NCBI GenBank assembly: GCA_030431475.1
Contig: JAUIJD010000021.1
Location: 1-64,000, forward strand
Source: Verrucomicrobiia bacterium
GTDB taxonomy: Bacteria; Verrucomicrobiota; Verrucomicrobiia; Verrucomicrobiales; Akkermansiaceae
Length of the DNA: 64,000 bases
Reading direction: 5' to 3'
Part shown: positions 44,612 through 54,828 of the stretch, piece after piece
How the letters are laid out: the number at the start of each line of letters is the position of its first letter
Position numbering within the stretch: the first letter of the stretch is position 1
The notes under the pieces: model-generated
The model's input: only the letters and a program-made list of their open reading frames with translations
Databases searched by the model: none
Told to the model about the DNA's origin: nothing
Program-made: the position numbers and the translations under genes

Positions 44612-46696
44612 TCAAACGGCCTCGGCCTCGCGGTTGTCGGCTTTGCTGAGGATGGTGGACTCGAGTTCGCGCGGCACCTCCTCGTAGTGGTCGAAGCGCT
44701 CGCTGTGACGGCCGCGGCCGGCGGTGATGGCGCGCAGCTTGCTCGAGTACTGGAACAACTCGGCCTGCGGGACCTGGGCGATGACCACCTCGAAGCGGCC
44801 TTCGGTTTCCATGCCGAGGACCCGGCCCCGGCGGCCCGAGAGATCGGCGAGCACCCCGCCGACGGCGTCGGAGGGCGACTTGATCCGCAGCTCGGCCATC
44901 GGCTCGAGGATCTTGGGCGCCGCCTGCTGGAACGCCTCGTTGAAGGCGCCCTTGCCGGCGATCTGGAAGGCGATGTCCTTCGAGTCCACCGGGTGCTGCT
45001 TGCCGTCGTAGAAGTCGATCTTCACGTCGGTGACCGGGAAGCCGCCGTGGGGACCCCGGGCGCAGGCGGCTTCGACGCCCTTCTCGACCGACGGCACGAA
45101 CACGCGGTCGACGTTGCTTCCGACGAGGGATTGGGTGAAGACGACACCGCTGCCGGCGGGCAGGGGTTCGATCCGCATCCACACCTCGGCAAATTGCCCG
45201 GCGCCCCCGGACTGCTTCTTGTGGCGGAACTTCGACTCGGCGTGGCGGGTGATCGTCGTCAGGTAGGCGACGCCGGGTTCGACGAGATCGACCTCGACGT
45301 TGAAGCGGCGCTTGAGTTCCTCGACGATGATCTGGAGCTGCAGCTCTCCCTGGCCCGAGACGATGGTCTGCCCGAGCACCGAGTCGTGGTGGAACTCGAA
45401 GGTCGGGTCCTGCTCGCGGAGCACCGAGAGCCCTTCGCCGAGGCGGTTGCGGTCGGCGCGGGAGCGGGCGACGAAGGCCCCCCGGGTGTTCGGCTCCGGG
45501 AAGTCGACCGTCGGCAGCGTGAGCGGACGTCCGGCGTCGCTCAGGGTGTCCCCGCAGTGGGTCGCGCGGAGCTTCACCGCCGCGCCGATGTCGCCGGCAT
45601 GCAGCGAGGGGACCGACTCCCGCTCCGCGCCGCTGACCCGGAAGATCTGACCGATGCGTTCGCTTTCGTTGCGAGTCGCATTGTAGAGTTCGGAGCCCGA
45701 GACCACGTCGCCGCTGTAGACGCGGAAGAACGACAGGGTGCCGACGTGGGGCTCGTGCATCGTCTTGAAGACGAAGGCGAGCGGCTGCTTGTCATCGAGC
45801 GAGGCCTTGACCTCCTTCCCGTCGGCGTCATGCGCCTTCACCGTCGCCCGGTCGACCGGCGAGCTGCCGTATTTGGCGATGAAGTCGAGCACCCGGGTGA
45901 CGCCGACGTTCCGGGTGGCGGAGGTGGCGAAGACGGGGATGATGAGTCCCATCTGGAAGGCCTGGTGGACGTGCTCGCGCAGGTGTTCCTCGCTGAGGGT
46001 GCCCTCCTCCAGGAACTCCTCGAGCAGCTCGTCGTCGGACTCGGCGACGAGGTCGATGAGGGCGCGGTGGAGTTCGTTCACCCGCTCCTTGAGGGCTCCC
46101 TCCGCGGGCTGCTCCTCGAAGGACGGGCTGCCGTCCCCGGAGAAGGTGATGACTTCCGAGCGCATCACGTCGAGCACCGAGCGGAAGCCGGGGCCTTCGT
46201 CGACGGGCAGGGTGAGGGGGATGACCTTGGGGCCGTAGTGGTCCCTGGCCTCCTCGACGATCTCGTCGAAGCGGGTGCGGTCGCGGTCGAGCAGGTTGAC
46301 GACGAGGAAGCGCGGGATGCCGTAGTCCTCGGCGGCGGACCAGATCTCGTCGGCCCCGGTCTCCACCCCGTTCACTCCGGAGATGACGACCATGGCCGAG
46401 TCCGCGACCCGCACCGAGCCGAGCGGCTCGCTGATGAAGTCGGGCGTGCCGGGGCAATCGAGCAGGTTCAGTTCACGTCCCAGCCACTCGGCGGCGAGCG
46501 TCGTGGCGTGGACCGAGACCTGGTGCTGTTTCTCGTCGGGGTGGAAGTCCGAGACGGTGGTGCCCTGCTCGATGGACCCGAGGCGGTCGAGTTTCTCCGC
46601 GCAGCGCAGCATCGCTTCGCAAAGCAGGGTCTTTCCAGAGGCGGGCGGGCCGGTGACGGCCACGTTTCGGATGTCGGGGGCGCGGAATTCTGTCAT
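44612..46696 (-). CDS. EF-G-like translational GTPase (FusA2 type)
   Basis: 694 residues with the five-domain EF-G layout. The P-loop is GPPASGKT (16-23), G3 is LLDCPGTPDF, and the later domains include HHDSVLGQTIVSGQGELQLQIIVEELKRRF and GAGQFAEVWMRIEPLP. The G4 motif, normally NKxD, reads NLLD (Leu for Lys), as does no canonical EF-G. This paralogue type is usually dispensable and may act in ribosome recycling or under stress (inferred). It has 210 bp of upstream non-coding DNA, enough for its own promoter. Confidence 0.85.
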   Translation of the reverse strand: MTEFRAPDIRNVAVTGPPASGKTLLCEAMLRCAEKLDRLGSIEQGTTVSDFHPDEKQHQVSVHATTLAAEWLGRELNLLDCPGTPDFISEPLGSVRVADSAMVVISGVNGVETGADEIWSAAEDYGIPRFLVVNLLDRDRTRFDEIVEEARDHYGPKVIPLTLPVDEGPGFRSVLDVMRSEVITFSGDGSPSFEEQPAEGALKERVNELHRALIDLVAESDDELLEEFLEEGTLSEEHLREHVHQAFQMGLIIPVFATSATRNVGVTRVLDFIAKYGSSPVDRATVKAHDADGKEVKASLDDKQPLAFVFKTMHEPHVGTLSFFRVYSGDVVSGSELYNATRNESERIGQIFRVSGAERESVPSLHAGDIGAAVKLRATHCGDTLSDAGRPLTLPTVDFPEPNTRGAFVARSRADRNRLGEGLSVLREQDPTFEFHHDSVLGQTIVSGQGELQLQIIVEELKRRFNVEVDLVEPGVAYLTTITRHAESKFRHKKQSGGAGQFAEVWMRIEPLPAGSGVVFTQSLVGSNVDRVFVPSVEKGVEAACARGPHGGFPVTDVKIDFYDGKQHPVDSKDIAFQIAGKGAFNEAFQQAAPKILEPMAELRIKSPSDAVGGVLADLSGRRGRVLGMETEGRFEVVIAQVPQAELFQYSSKLRAITAGRGRHSERFDHYEEVPRELESTILSKADNREAEAV

Positions 46697-46906
46697 GGCG
46701 CTTGAGGGTTTGCGGAGACGTGGAATCGCCTCGGAAATGGATCACTACCATCTCCACCTTTTCGCCCGAATCCGTCAACCGCCTCCGGCCGAATCGAAGG
46801 GGGTGACCGGAATTTGCGAAATGATGCTCAGTCGGATCCGGTGAACGGCGGATTCGACCGAGCCGCGTCAGCGGACGGTTGTCTACGGGCCGGAGCCGAC
46901 CGGGAT

Positions 46907-47635
46907 TCAGCGGGTGCGCCGCCGGAGCCATCCGAACGCCAGCAGCAGGAGCCATCCGGTCAGAGGCTCGGGAATCACGGCGGCGGTGGTGCTGAATTCG
47001 TCGAAGTTGAGAATGCCCGTGGGATTTTCCTCGCTCTCGAGCACGCCGGTGATCACGAAGCCGAACTCGGTGGCGCCGGCGAGCGTCTCCCCAACGGTGA
47101 ACGGGTCGGGGCCTTCCTCCTGGATCAGGGTCCAGTCCGCTTCGTTGCCGGAAATCGAGAAGGTGTTTTCGGCCCAGGCGCCGTCACCGACCGTCAACGG
47201 GGAGTTCATGCGCATGAGCCGGTAGTCGGCCGTCTCCGGATCGTAGCGGGAGACGTAGAAGTAGAGTTCGCCGCTGCGGAGCTCGACGCCGTTGCCGTTG
47301 ACGAAGATCTGCGCGCTGGCCCCGGTGAAATTGAAAGTGGTGCCGGCTTCAAGGTCCTCGGGATAGAGATACAGCGGCCAATACACGTAGTGGACGGGCG
47401 CGGGCACCGAACCCCAGTCGAGTACCTGGTCGAGATCGACGGTGGCGTAGCCGCCCGACTGACCGCCGGTGGCGACGGTCGAGACTTCGGGCTCGTTGAG
47501 GCTACCGGCCCAGTAGCGCCAGCTGTCGGCACCGTCGTCCCATGACTCGGTGTAAGCGGCTCCGGCGATCCCGATGGATGCCAGCAGCGTCAGGCTCGAC
47601 AGGACAAGGCGGGAGCTCGCGGATTGATGGTTCAT
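46907..47635 (-). CDS. Secreted PEP-CTERM protein of unknown function
   Basis: 242 residues from the ATG at 47635 (MNHQSASSRLVLSSLTLLASIGIAGAAYTESWDDG), a clean signal peptide. The middle is a beta-sandwich-like region (about 25-215) that might bind carbohydrate. The end VIPEPLTGWLLLLAFGWLRRRTR is a PEP-CTERM sorting signal. No enzyme motif seen. Confidence 0.85.
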   Translation of the reverse strand: MNHQSASSRLVLSSLTLLASIGIAGAAYTESWDDGADSWRYWAGSLNEPEVSTVATGGQSGGYATVDLDQVLDWGSVPAPVHYVYWPLYLYPEDLEAGTTFNFTGASAQIFVNGNGVELRSGELYFYVSRYDPETADYRLMRMNSPLTVGDGAWAENTFSISGNEADWTLIQEEGPDPFTVGETLAGATEFGFVITGVLESEENPTGILNFDEFSTTAAVIPEPLTGWLLLLAFGWLRRRTR

Positions 47636-47838
47636 GGATTTTTCCTCCTTCCGGACAGAATCCAGCAATCCGAGTCGGTGAGGGGAAGGGGAAAAGCCGC
47701 ACTTGTCCGAATGGATGCGGCCGGGTCATGACTCCGCATATTTTGCTCCACTGAGAGAGCGGGGAGGCGCCCAGGGTGAAGGCGTCGATCGTCACCGTTT
47801 TCGATGGGGACGCCGACGGACTCCGGCGGGGTACCGGG

Positions 47839-48119
47839 TCAACTGTAGACCTGCTGGTAGTACTCGTCCGCTATCCGGTCGGAGTCGAAGAAGGGAACCA
47901 CCTCGGTCATGCTGTTCATCACGAGCTGGTTCCATTCGTCGGGGCGGTCGTAGTACATCGGCAGCGCCTTGTTCTGGAGGATGTCGAGGATGCCGAGGCG
48001 GTCGTGCTCGTCGCGGTCGTGGTCGGAAAGACCCGGATCGGCCGGCGGGACGATGAACGAGTTGTGGTCGTCCTTGGCGAACTCGCAGACCCAGCCGTCG
48101 TAGGTCGAAAGATTGATCG
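47839..48119 (-). pseudogene. Duplicated 3' fragment of the alpha-glucan phosphorylase gene
   Basis: About 281 bp nearly identical (around eight visible substitutions) to the 3' end of the phosphorylase-like gene at 61890-62170, including the stop codon. It encodes only the last about 93 residues and has no start; similarity stops abruptly at 48119. It is a dead fragment left by duplication or recombination, now upstream of a PEP-CTERM gene. Confidence 0.9.
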
Positions 48120-48250
48120 AACCGGCCCGAGGCGTGATGGGCGCTTGAGTGACGGAACCGTGACGAACGGGCCCGGCTGGGTGCTTGCAAGGGGGGCTCC
48201 GTTACCTGATACCTGAGACGTTTCTTGTGAGACGTTACCCCGATCAAATC

Positions 48251-48922
48251 ATGAAAGGTTCCCGCTACCTCCTTCCCGCCTTGTTTGTGTGTTCGACCAT
48301 GACCGCTCCGGGCGCCCTGGTCATCACCGAAGTGATGTCGAACTCCGACCACCCGGGGGGAGCCGCCAACGGGGATTGGTTCGAGATCACCAACACGGGG
48401 GGCAGCAGCGTTGATCTCACCGGATACTACTGGGACGATGGAGATGGTTTCCAGGTCGATGGCGCCCAGTTCCCGGTCAGTTCGATCGGTGCCGGTGAAA
48501 GTCTCGTGGTGGTGGACGAGAACGGCGGCAACCTGGCGGACTTCGTGGCGGCTTGGGGAGGCGGATTCTCCGCGCTTTCGACCGACGACATGCTCGCCCC
48601 GGGGGCGGGCACGTTCAACGATTTCTCCGGTCTCGGCGGTGGCGGCGACCGCGTCGATCTTTACGATGCCGGCGGCACCCTGGTCGCCTCGGCGGTGTTC
48701 GGGGATTCGGACGGCGGCGCCAAGACCTTCGAGTGGTCCACCACGGGTGCATCCCTCGGATTCAGTGTCGCCGGAGAAAACGGCGCCTTCGTCGCTCCGG
48801 GCGATGGAGACGGCGGACTGGGAATCGATGTGGGTTCTCCCGGCGTTGCGGTCGTTCCCGAGCCTTCGATCGCGATTCTCGGCGGGCTCGGTCTGCTGGG
48901 CCTGCTCCGGCGGCGTCGCTGA
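48251..48922 (+). CDS. Secreted lamin-tail-domain PEP-CTERM protein
   Basis: 223 residues from the ATG at 48251 (MKGSRYLLPALFVCSTMTAPGALVITEVMSN), which gives a signal peptide. Residues about 22-150 are a lamin-tail domain (ALVITEVMSNSDHPGG...WFEITNTGGSSVDLTGYYWDDG), as also present in the two CotH proteins next door. The C-terminus VVPEPSIAILGGLGLLGLLRRRR is a PEP-CTERM signal. It is probably surface-attached. Confidence 0.87.
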   Translation: MKGSRYLLPALFVCSTMTAPGALVITEVMSNSDHPGGAANGDWFEITNTGGSSVDLTGYYWDDGDGFQVDGAQFPVSSIGAGESLVVVDENGGNLADFVAAWGGGFSALSTDDMLAPGAGTFNDFSGLGGGGDRVDLYDAGGTLVASAVFGDSDGGAKTFEWSTTGASLGFSVAGENGAFVAPGDGDGGLGIDVGSPGVAVVPEPSIAILGGLGLLGLLRRRR

Positions 48923-48944
48923 AGCTTCGGTCGGCCTGCCAGGC

Positions 48945-51900
48945 TTACTCAAGCCGGATGCGGAGCCGGACGAAGCGCTGGTCGTCGTCGCTCGACGGGG
49001 TCACCACGCGGACGCTCTCCGTCACGGTGCCGTCGCCGTTGTCGACGGGGACGCCGACGGCTTCGACGTAGCCCTCGCCGGAGTTCCACAGGTCGAGATC
49101 CGTCGAGGTCTCGACCTCGTAGGTCACTTGCGTGGCGTCGCTGCGGCGACGGTAGTGGAGGGTGAGGTGATCGCCATCGACTCCGGGGACCATCGAGAAG
49201 GTCGGCTTGGCGTCGTGGAGTTCCGGAACGAGATCGCCGCCGAGCGCGTAGATCATCAGCCAGTTGATGCCGGGAACGACCTCCTCGTCGGGGTCCGAAA
49301 CTCCCTGGGCGGCCAGCCACTGGGCGAAGGCATCGAGGTCGGAGACGCCGGGGGTCGGGTCCCCGGCGGTCCAGCTCGCGGGTAGCGCGTGATCGGGCGC
49401 CGAGCCGGGATCGACGAGCACCATCGCCGGTCCGTCGCCGTCGGGCTCGGTGGGCCACGGCGCCTTGTCGTCGTATTCGAAATCGTGAATCGCGGTGCCG
49501 GCACCGAAGGACAACTTGATTCGCTCGCCGCCGTTGGAGAGGTTCTGGCCGAGCTCCCATTCGCCGGCGACCGGAAGACCCGTGCCGTAGCGCTCCTCGA
49601 AGGCGGCGATGCTTTTCACCACGAGCACGCACTCCCCGGGGGCGAGGCTGGTGACGGCCGAGCCGGCGAAATCGAAGTCGGCCCCCTTGGTGAAGCGAAC
49701 GTTGGTGAGGTCGAGCGTCCACTCGCTGCTGATGTTGGTCAGCTCCATGTATTCGAAGTCCTGATCGTCTCCGCTGGCCGGCGGGGGGCCGTCGGGATGG
49801 TACATCACCTCGGTGATCATCAGGTTCTGCTGCAGCAGCGTGAGATCGTCCGGAGCGGTGGCCGTGAACTCGTAGGGGGCCGACCAGTGGCTCCAGCGTC
49901 CGGTGTTGTCCTTCATCCGGACGCGGGCGCGGTAGGTGTGTCCGGGCTTGGTCGCCCCGGCGGGGATCGCCATCGCGCTGGCGTAGGAGGTCAGCTCACC
50001 GGATTCCCAGACCGGCGTGTATTCCATGATGAAATCCTCGTCGGGTTCCCAGGCGGGTGCGGTGGGGTCCTCGATCTCGCCGATGCGCCACTGCATCGCG
50101 GCGAAGGAGCCCGCCCCCTGCGGGTCGGAAAAGGCGCCGGTCGAGAAGCTCAGTCCGCTGACCGGGTGCGTGGGATCGCCGGTGTAGGTGATGACCGGCG
50201 TTGCGGGCAAATAGGCGGCATCCGGGCCGTCGGCGAGGTTGTCGAGGTGGGCGCCGCGGCCGCCGGGTCCGACGGTGGGACCGGTCGAGCCCGTCCAGCC
50301 GACGAAGCAGAAGTCCTTCATGTCCTCGAGCTTGTTGAAGCCGAATCCGGGCATCGGCTGCAAGGGGTCGTCGTTGCCGGTTCCGGCGCTCACCGGGGCG
50401 TTGCGCCAGCGGTCCATGTCGGCCTTGGAGAATTCGGCGATGACCGCGGTGCGGTCGTCCATCAAGCCGTAGATCTGGTCCTCCTGCCAGATCAGGTCGC
50501 GGAATTCACGCAGCACGTTGCGGTGCTCGATCTTCATGTCCGGCTTGTCGAGGTAGCTCGACCCCGGGGGCGCCGAGTTGACGCTCATGTCCCAGCCGTA
50601 GAGCGCGTTGTTGGCGTGTTCCCAGCCGTTGTTCCAGTTTGGCCCGAAGCTGGCGTCCCAGTCGTACGGGAGAAACCAGCAGAGGCCGCGGGTCGGGTCG
50701 GAGCCGGCCGGTTCGAAGTACCACGCGAGGTTCTTGAGGGCGTGCCGGACCTCTTCGTTGATGTAGGGGAAGACGTCGTAGTGGCGGATCCCCTCGGCCA
50801 CCGCCGAGTAGCGGTACCATTTCTCGTAGTTCACGTGCTGCTGGAGCCAGGCGGCGCTCTGCGCACCGTGGAGGTTGTCTCGGATGTCGTTGAACTCCGA
50901 CCCGTCCGACACCATGTCCGGCGACTGGTAGCGGCGCTGCTTGTCGGCATCCCAGATCCAGTCGGACATCTTGTAGAGGTTGCCCTTCTCCATGTCGCGG
51001 TTCTCGAGGAAACCGCTCTCGTATTCCTCGACCACCTGCGAAAGGCCCCAGAAGTCACCGTGGTGCTGGTCCGGCGCCTCGGCCGCGTCGTCGATCACGC
51101 GGAAGTGGATCCAGTCGGTGTGGGCGGCCGGCACGCCGAAGGTCCGCCACAGCGTGGCGCCGATCTCCTCGGGCATGCCCCAGTTGTTGCCACCCTTGTT
51201 GCCGAACATGCGGTTGAAGGCGAGCCGCTTGCGCTTGGCGGGGTAGGGATCGCCGTTCTCGTCCCGGGCCTCGAAGTAGTAGCCGCGGTTGAAGCGGAAC
51301 TTGTAGTGGCGCCTGCCGGTCGGGAAGCGCCCGTCGTTGTCACCGTAGCGGCTGTTGCCGCCGCGCAGGCGGGTGGTCACGTGATCGTAGACCACGCCGT
51401 CATAGACGAAGGTGCCCTCCCACTCCTCGGAGCGGCGGGCTGCCAGCACGTTCTCGTCGCCGTTATTGGGAAACTGCTGCGAGGGTTCGTAGGCCTGCAG
51501 CGACATCATGTCCTCGTGCCGGGTGATCCAGTGATAGACCGGAAGTGAGGTCAGCATCTCCTTCTGCCAGACCTTTCCGGCGCCGCCATCGACCGACGCG
51601 GCGGAGGCGACGTAGTCGGGCACGCCGTCGTAGACGAAGCAGGCGAAGTTCAGCGAGTCGTCGTCGGCGTAGGGAACCCGCACCTCCTCGCCGGGGAGGT
51701 CCTCGGCCTCGATGCGGTAGCGGACCAGGGTCCGGTGTGACTGCGCCGGGATGATGGCGGTGAAGACGCCGTCGCCGGCGGTGTCATCGCCGTTGGAGCC
51801 GTCGTCGGCCATCACGAGGGTGGTCCAGTTCGCCGGATCTTCGAAGGCAGGGTTCACGGGGCGTTCACCGTCCGGATCAGCCAGTACTTCGGAGACGGTG

Positions 51901-54671
51901 CGGGGGAAGCGCGCCGGGATGTAGGCGCCGGGTGCCACAATCTGATAGAGCAGCCGAACCTCACCGATGCCTTGCGGATCGGTCGCCTTGGCGGTGACCA
52001 CGATGGGCTCGCCCGTCGTCGGTTGTCCGGGTGCGTGATCGACCTGCCGGATCTGCGGGGGCGCGGTGGGGGCGAACACCGAATTGGCCGCGCCGGGTGT
52101 CGGCGGGGCGACGGTGTCCGAGGCGGGCCGGACCAGTTCCAGGTCGAAGCCGATGTCGGAGCTGCCGAGGTTGGCGTTGAAGACCTGGACGGCGATGGTA
52201 TTCTCGCCCTCGACGAGGAAGGTCGCCGCGTTGGTGATGGCTTCGTCGTACCACAGCGCTTCGGTGTCCGAGTAGGTCGTGGCGAAGGTGTAGATGGACG
52301 GACTGGTGGTGTTAACGTTGCGCTGGGCCACCAGAACGCCGTTGATCCAGATCATGCAGCCGTCGTCCTTGGTGTAGCGGAGGTCGAGCTGCGGCGGCAC
52401 TTCGCCGGCCGCGATGGTGAAGCTTTTGCGCAGGAACAGACAGCGGTAGTTGTTCTGCATGCCCGAAATCACCGTGTTGAGGTTGAGCGTCCCGGCCTCG
52501 CTCGCGATTTCGCCGTAGCCGATCGGCGACTGGTAGGAGGTCCAGGAGCCGTCCTCGACGAATCCCTGCTGCCGCCAGGCGGTGGTCGGTGTGGAAGCCT
52601 CGCTCGTCCCCGGCCGCCAGCTCCAGCCGGTGGCATCGGTCGTCACGTAGGTCAGCTCCGGATACGAGCTGGTCGAGCCCGAGGCACGCCATGATCCGGC
52701 GAGATCGTTGTCGAGGCTGGGATGGATCAGCTCCATCGACGGACCCGCGCCGCTGGCCGAGACCGGCCATGGGAAGGAGCCCTTGTAGTCGACGCGATCG
52801 ACGTCGTTGCCGAATTGGTCGCTGAGCACGACTTCCTCCCCGTCTCCCGAGAGCTTTCCGGCGTAGGGGCCGAGCGGGGTGAAGCCGAATTCGGCGGCGA
52901 AGGCGGCCGGATCGTAGGCGACGACGAGATGGGCTCCCGGGTCGAGCAGGGAGAAGGCGGGGAAGGTGAAGTCGATGCCCGAGGTGAACTGCCAGCCGGA
53001 GAGGTCGATGGGGCTCGCCGTCGGGTTGTGGAGTTCGACAAACTCGGTCGGCGCGTTGTTGTCGGGGTCGTAGTGGATCTCGTTGATGACGACCGTTGAT
53101 GGGGTTTCCTCGACGGTCAGCACGAGCACCTGTTCGTGGGTCAGTCCGTTGCCGTCGGTGACCCTGACGCGGATGGAGAAGGTGTTCCCGCCCTGCCCCG
53201 CGAAGCTGCCCGAGGCGATGAGCTGGTTGCGATCGATGGTGAAGAGCGCGTTGTCATCGTCGCCGGCGCCGGCGACGAGCGTGAAGCTGTGGGTGTCGCC
53301 GTAGTTCGGGTCGTCCGCCGTCAGGTTCCCGAGGAAGCTGCCGTCGATGGAGGCGGTGGAGAGCAGGCTCCCCGAGATGTCGACCCCGCTCGGCGCCGTG
53401 GGCGGCGGATCGACGTAGATCGAGATCGTCGCCACATTCGAGAGGTTGGTGCCGTCGTTGGCGCGGAAGGTGAAAGAGTCGTCGCCGTTGTAGCCGGCGT
53501 CCGGGGTGTAGGTCAGGTCCGGGCCGCTGCCGGAAAGGCTGCCGTTTACGGGGGCATCGACGACCTCCCAGCTCAGGGACCCGGTCGGGGTGTTGGGGTC
53601 GCTGGCTTCGAGGGTGATCACCGTCGGGGTGTCCTGGGGAATGATCGCCTCCCCGTCTTCGGCGACGGGCGTGCCCGGAAGGACGTTGATGGTGACGCTG
53701 GCGTTCACGGTGTCGGCGCCGTCGGTCGCCGTCAGCGTGTAGGTGGTGGTGGCCGGCGGCGACACGCTCGCCGGGCTGCCGCCCGAGGCATCGATTCCCT
53801 GGTCGATGGAAACCGAAGTCGCCCCGAGCACGTCCCACGAGAGGCTGGTGCTCTCGCCGGCGTAGAGGGTGGTTTCCGCAGCACCGAAGCTGAGGATCCG
53901 CAGCGCACTGAGGCCGAAATCGGAGGCTTCGGAAGCAAATTCCCCGACGACCTCGCTTGGGGTGAAGGCGGTATCGTGAACCCGGATCCGGGCCATCGTC
54001 ATGCCCCCGTTGGTGTAGGCGATGCCGCCGTCGGGCCACGACTGGGCGGCGAGGCGGATGGGAAGCGGATTGCCCCCCGTGTCCGTCGCCCAGGTCGTGA
54101 GCGGGCCGACCGCCTTGGCGGTGGACAGCTCCCCGTCGGTGTAGGCGCTGAAGACCCCGCTGGCGCTGTCGTAGACCCAGATGCAGCAGGTCCATGCACC
54201 GGTTTTCTCCTGATCCGACCAGCCGACGTCGCCGGCCCCCCACCCGCCGTAGCAGCCCCAGGTGTCGTGCCAGCCGTGGAAGAAGGCGGCAAGCGACCGG
54301 TCGGGACCGTCGCGGCGACCCCAGGCGATCACCGTTTCCTCCTGGCCGATGGCGGGGTTGAAGACCCAGGCGATGACGGTGCGGTCGCCGTCCCCGGTGA
54401 TCGAAGCCGGGGCGTCGGGGCCGGTCAGGCAGTCGGCGTTGCCGTCGAAACTCACGCCCCGGATGCCGCCGATCACTTCGACCCAGGGCTGACGGTAGGC
54501 TGTCGTCTGGGAGAACGAGCCGCCCAGGGTGCCGGCGTTCGACCAGGAGGAAAGGGTGCCGTTCGGAAGTGAGGAGGCGTCGAGCCGGATCAGCTCGGCC
54601 CCGGAGAGCCCCGGGGTCGAGAGGATCAGCGCCAGCCCGAGAGACGGCAGGAGACGTGAGGAGGGAACCAT
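48945..54671 (-). CDS. Giant secreted CotH-kinase / lamin-tail protein 1
   Basis: 1908 residues with a signal peptide (MVPSSRLLPSLGLALILSTPGLSGA). In order: a LamG-like domain (about 25-250), Ig-like and cadherin-like beta-sandwiches (about 255-520), a lamin-tail domain (about 525-640, VVINEIHYDPD...), a further beta-sandwich (about 700-860), the CotH-like protein kinase domain (about 990-1430) and a second lamin-tail domain (about 1650-1770). The kinase domain has the metal-binding YDWDASFG (Asp1337, Asp1339). CotH proteins phosphorylate secreted proteins in Bacillus; the target here is unknown. It is last in the VTC-DUF4956-porin-CotH run. Confidence 0.85.
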   Translation of the reverse strand: MVPSSRLLPSLGLALILSTPGLSGAELIRLDASSLPNGTLSSWSNAGTLGGSFSQTTAYRQPWVEVIGGIRGVSFDGNADCLTGPDAPASITGDGDRTVIAWVFNPAIGQEETVIAWGRRDGPDRSLAAFFHGWHDTWGCYGGWGAGDVGWSDQEKTGAWTCCIWVYDSASGVFSAYTDGELSTAKAVGPLTTWATDTGGNPLPIRLAAQSWPDGGIAYTNGGMTMARIRVHDTAFTPSEVVGEFASEASDFGLSALRILSFGAAETTLYAGESTSLSWDVLGATSVSIDQGIDASGGSPASVSPPATTTYTLTATDGADTVNASVTINVLPGTPVAEDGEAIIPQDTPTVITLEASDPNTPTGSLSWEVVDAPVNGSLSGSGPDLTYTPDAGYNGDDSFTFRANDGTNLSNVATISIYVDPPPTAPSGVDISGSLLSTASIDGSFLGNLTADDPNYGDTHSFTLVAGAGDDDNALFTIDRNQLIASGSFAGQGGNTFSIRVRVTDGNGLTHEQVLVLTVEETPSTVVINEIHYDPDNNAPTEFVELHNPTASPIDLSGWQFTSGIDFTFPAFSLLDPGAHLVVAYDPAAFAAEFGFTPLGPYAGKLSGDGEEVVLSDQFGNDVDRVDYKGSFPWPVSASGAGPSMELIHPSLDNDLAGSWRASGSTSSYPELTYVTTDATGWSWRPGTSEASTPTTAWRQQGFVEDGSWTSYQSPIGYGEIASEAGTLNLNTVISGMQNNYRCLFLRKSFTIAAGEVPPQLDLRYTKDDGCMIWINGVLVAQRNVNTTSPSIYTFATTYSDTEALWYDEAITNAATFLVEGENTIAVQVFNANLGSSDIGFDLELVRPASDTVAPPTPGAANSVFAPTAPPQIRQVDHAPGQPTTGEPIVVTAKATDPQGIGEVRLLYQIVAPGAYIPARFPRTVSEVLADPDGERPVNPAFEDPANWTTLVMADDGSNGDDTAGDGVFTAIIPAQSHRTLVRYRIEAEDLPGEEVRVPYADDDSLNFACFVYDGVPDYVASAASVDGGAGKVWQKEMLTSLPVYHWITRHEDMMSLQAYEPSQQFPNNGDENVLAARRSEEWEGTFVYDGVVYDHVTTRLRGGNSRYGDNDGRFPTGRRHYKFRFNRGYYFEARDENGDPYPAKRKRLAFNRMFGNKGGNNWGMPEEIGATLWRTFGVPAAHTDWIHFRVIDDAAEAPDQHHGDFWGLSQVVEEYESGFLENRDMEKGNLYKMSDWIWDADKQRRYQSPDMVSDGSEFNDIRDNLHGAQSAAWLQQHVNYEKWYRYSAVAEGIRHYDVFPYINEEVRHALKNLAWYFEPAGSDPTRGLCWFLPYDWDASFGPNWNNGWEHANNALYGWDMSVNSAPPGSSYLDKPDMKIEHRNVLREFRDLIWQEDQIYGLMDDRTAVIAEFSKADMDRWRNAPVSAGTGNDDPLQPMPGFGFNKLEDMKDFCFVGWTGSTGPTVGPGGRGAHLDNLADGPDAAYLPATPVITYTGDPTHPVSGLSFSTGAFSDPQGAGSFAAMQWRIGEIEDPTAPAWEPDEDFIMEYTPVWESGELTSYASAMAIPAGATKPGHTYRARVRMKDNTGRWSHWSAPYEFTATAPDDLTLLQQNLMITEVMYHPDGPPPASGDDQDFEYMELTNISSEWTLDLTNVRFTKGADFDFAGSAVTSLAPGECVLVVKSIAAFEERYGTGLPVAGEWELGQNLSNGGERIKLSFGAGTAIHDFEYDDKAPWPTEPDGDGPAMVLVDPGSAPDHALPASWTAGDPTPGVSDLDAFAQWLAAQGVSDPDEEVVPGINWLMIYALGGDLVPELHDAKPTFSMVPGVDGDHLTLHYRRRSDATQVTYEVETSTDLDLWNSGEGYVEAVGVPVDNGDGTVTESVRVVTPSSDDDQRFVRLRIRLE

Positions 54672-54828
54672 GGGTTTTAGTGGGCGCAGGATGGGGGCAT
54701 GCCGCCGCCTTCGCCGGCAGATGCCGACGCGATGAATAAGTGACGTTCCTCCCGCAACGTCTGGATTTCAAGGGAATCCACCTGCTCCATTCGGGGGGGA
54801 CGGACGCCGGGGGGCGGGAAAGACCCGC

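Noticed and set aside
47792-48952. Minus-strand 386-codon frame covering the phosphorylase fragment and the lamin-tail gene
   Set aside because: Most of it is antisense to a PEP-CTERM gene with a clear signal peptide and sorting signal. The phosphorylase-like part is in another reading frame and has no start.
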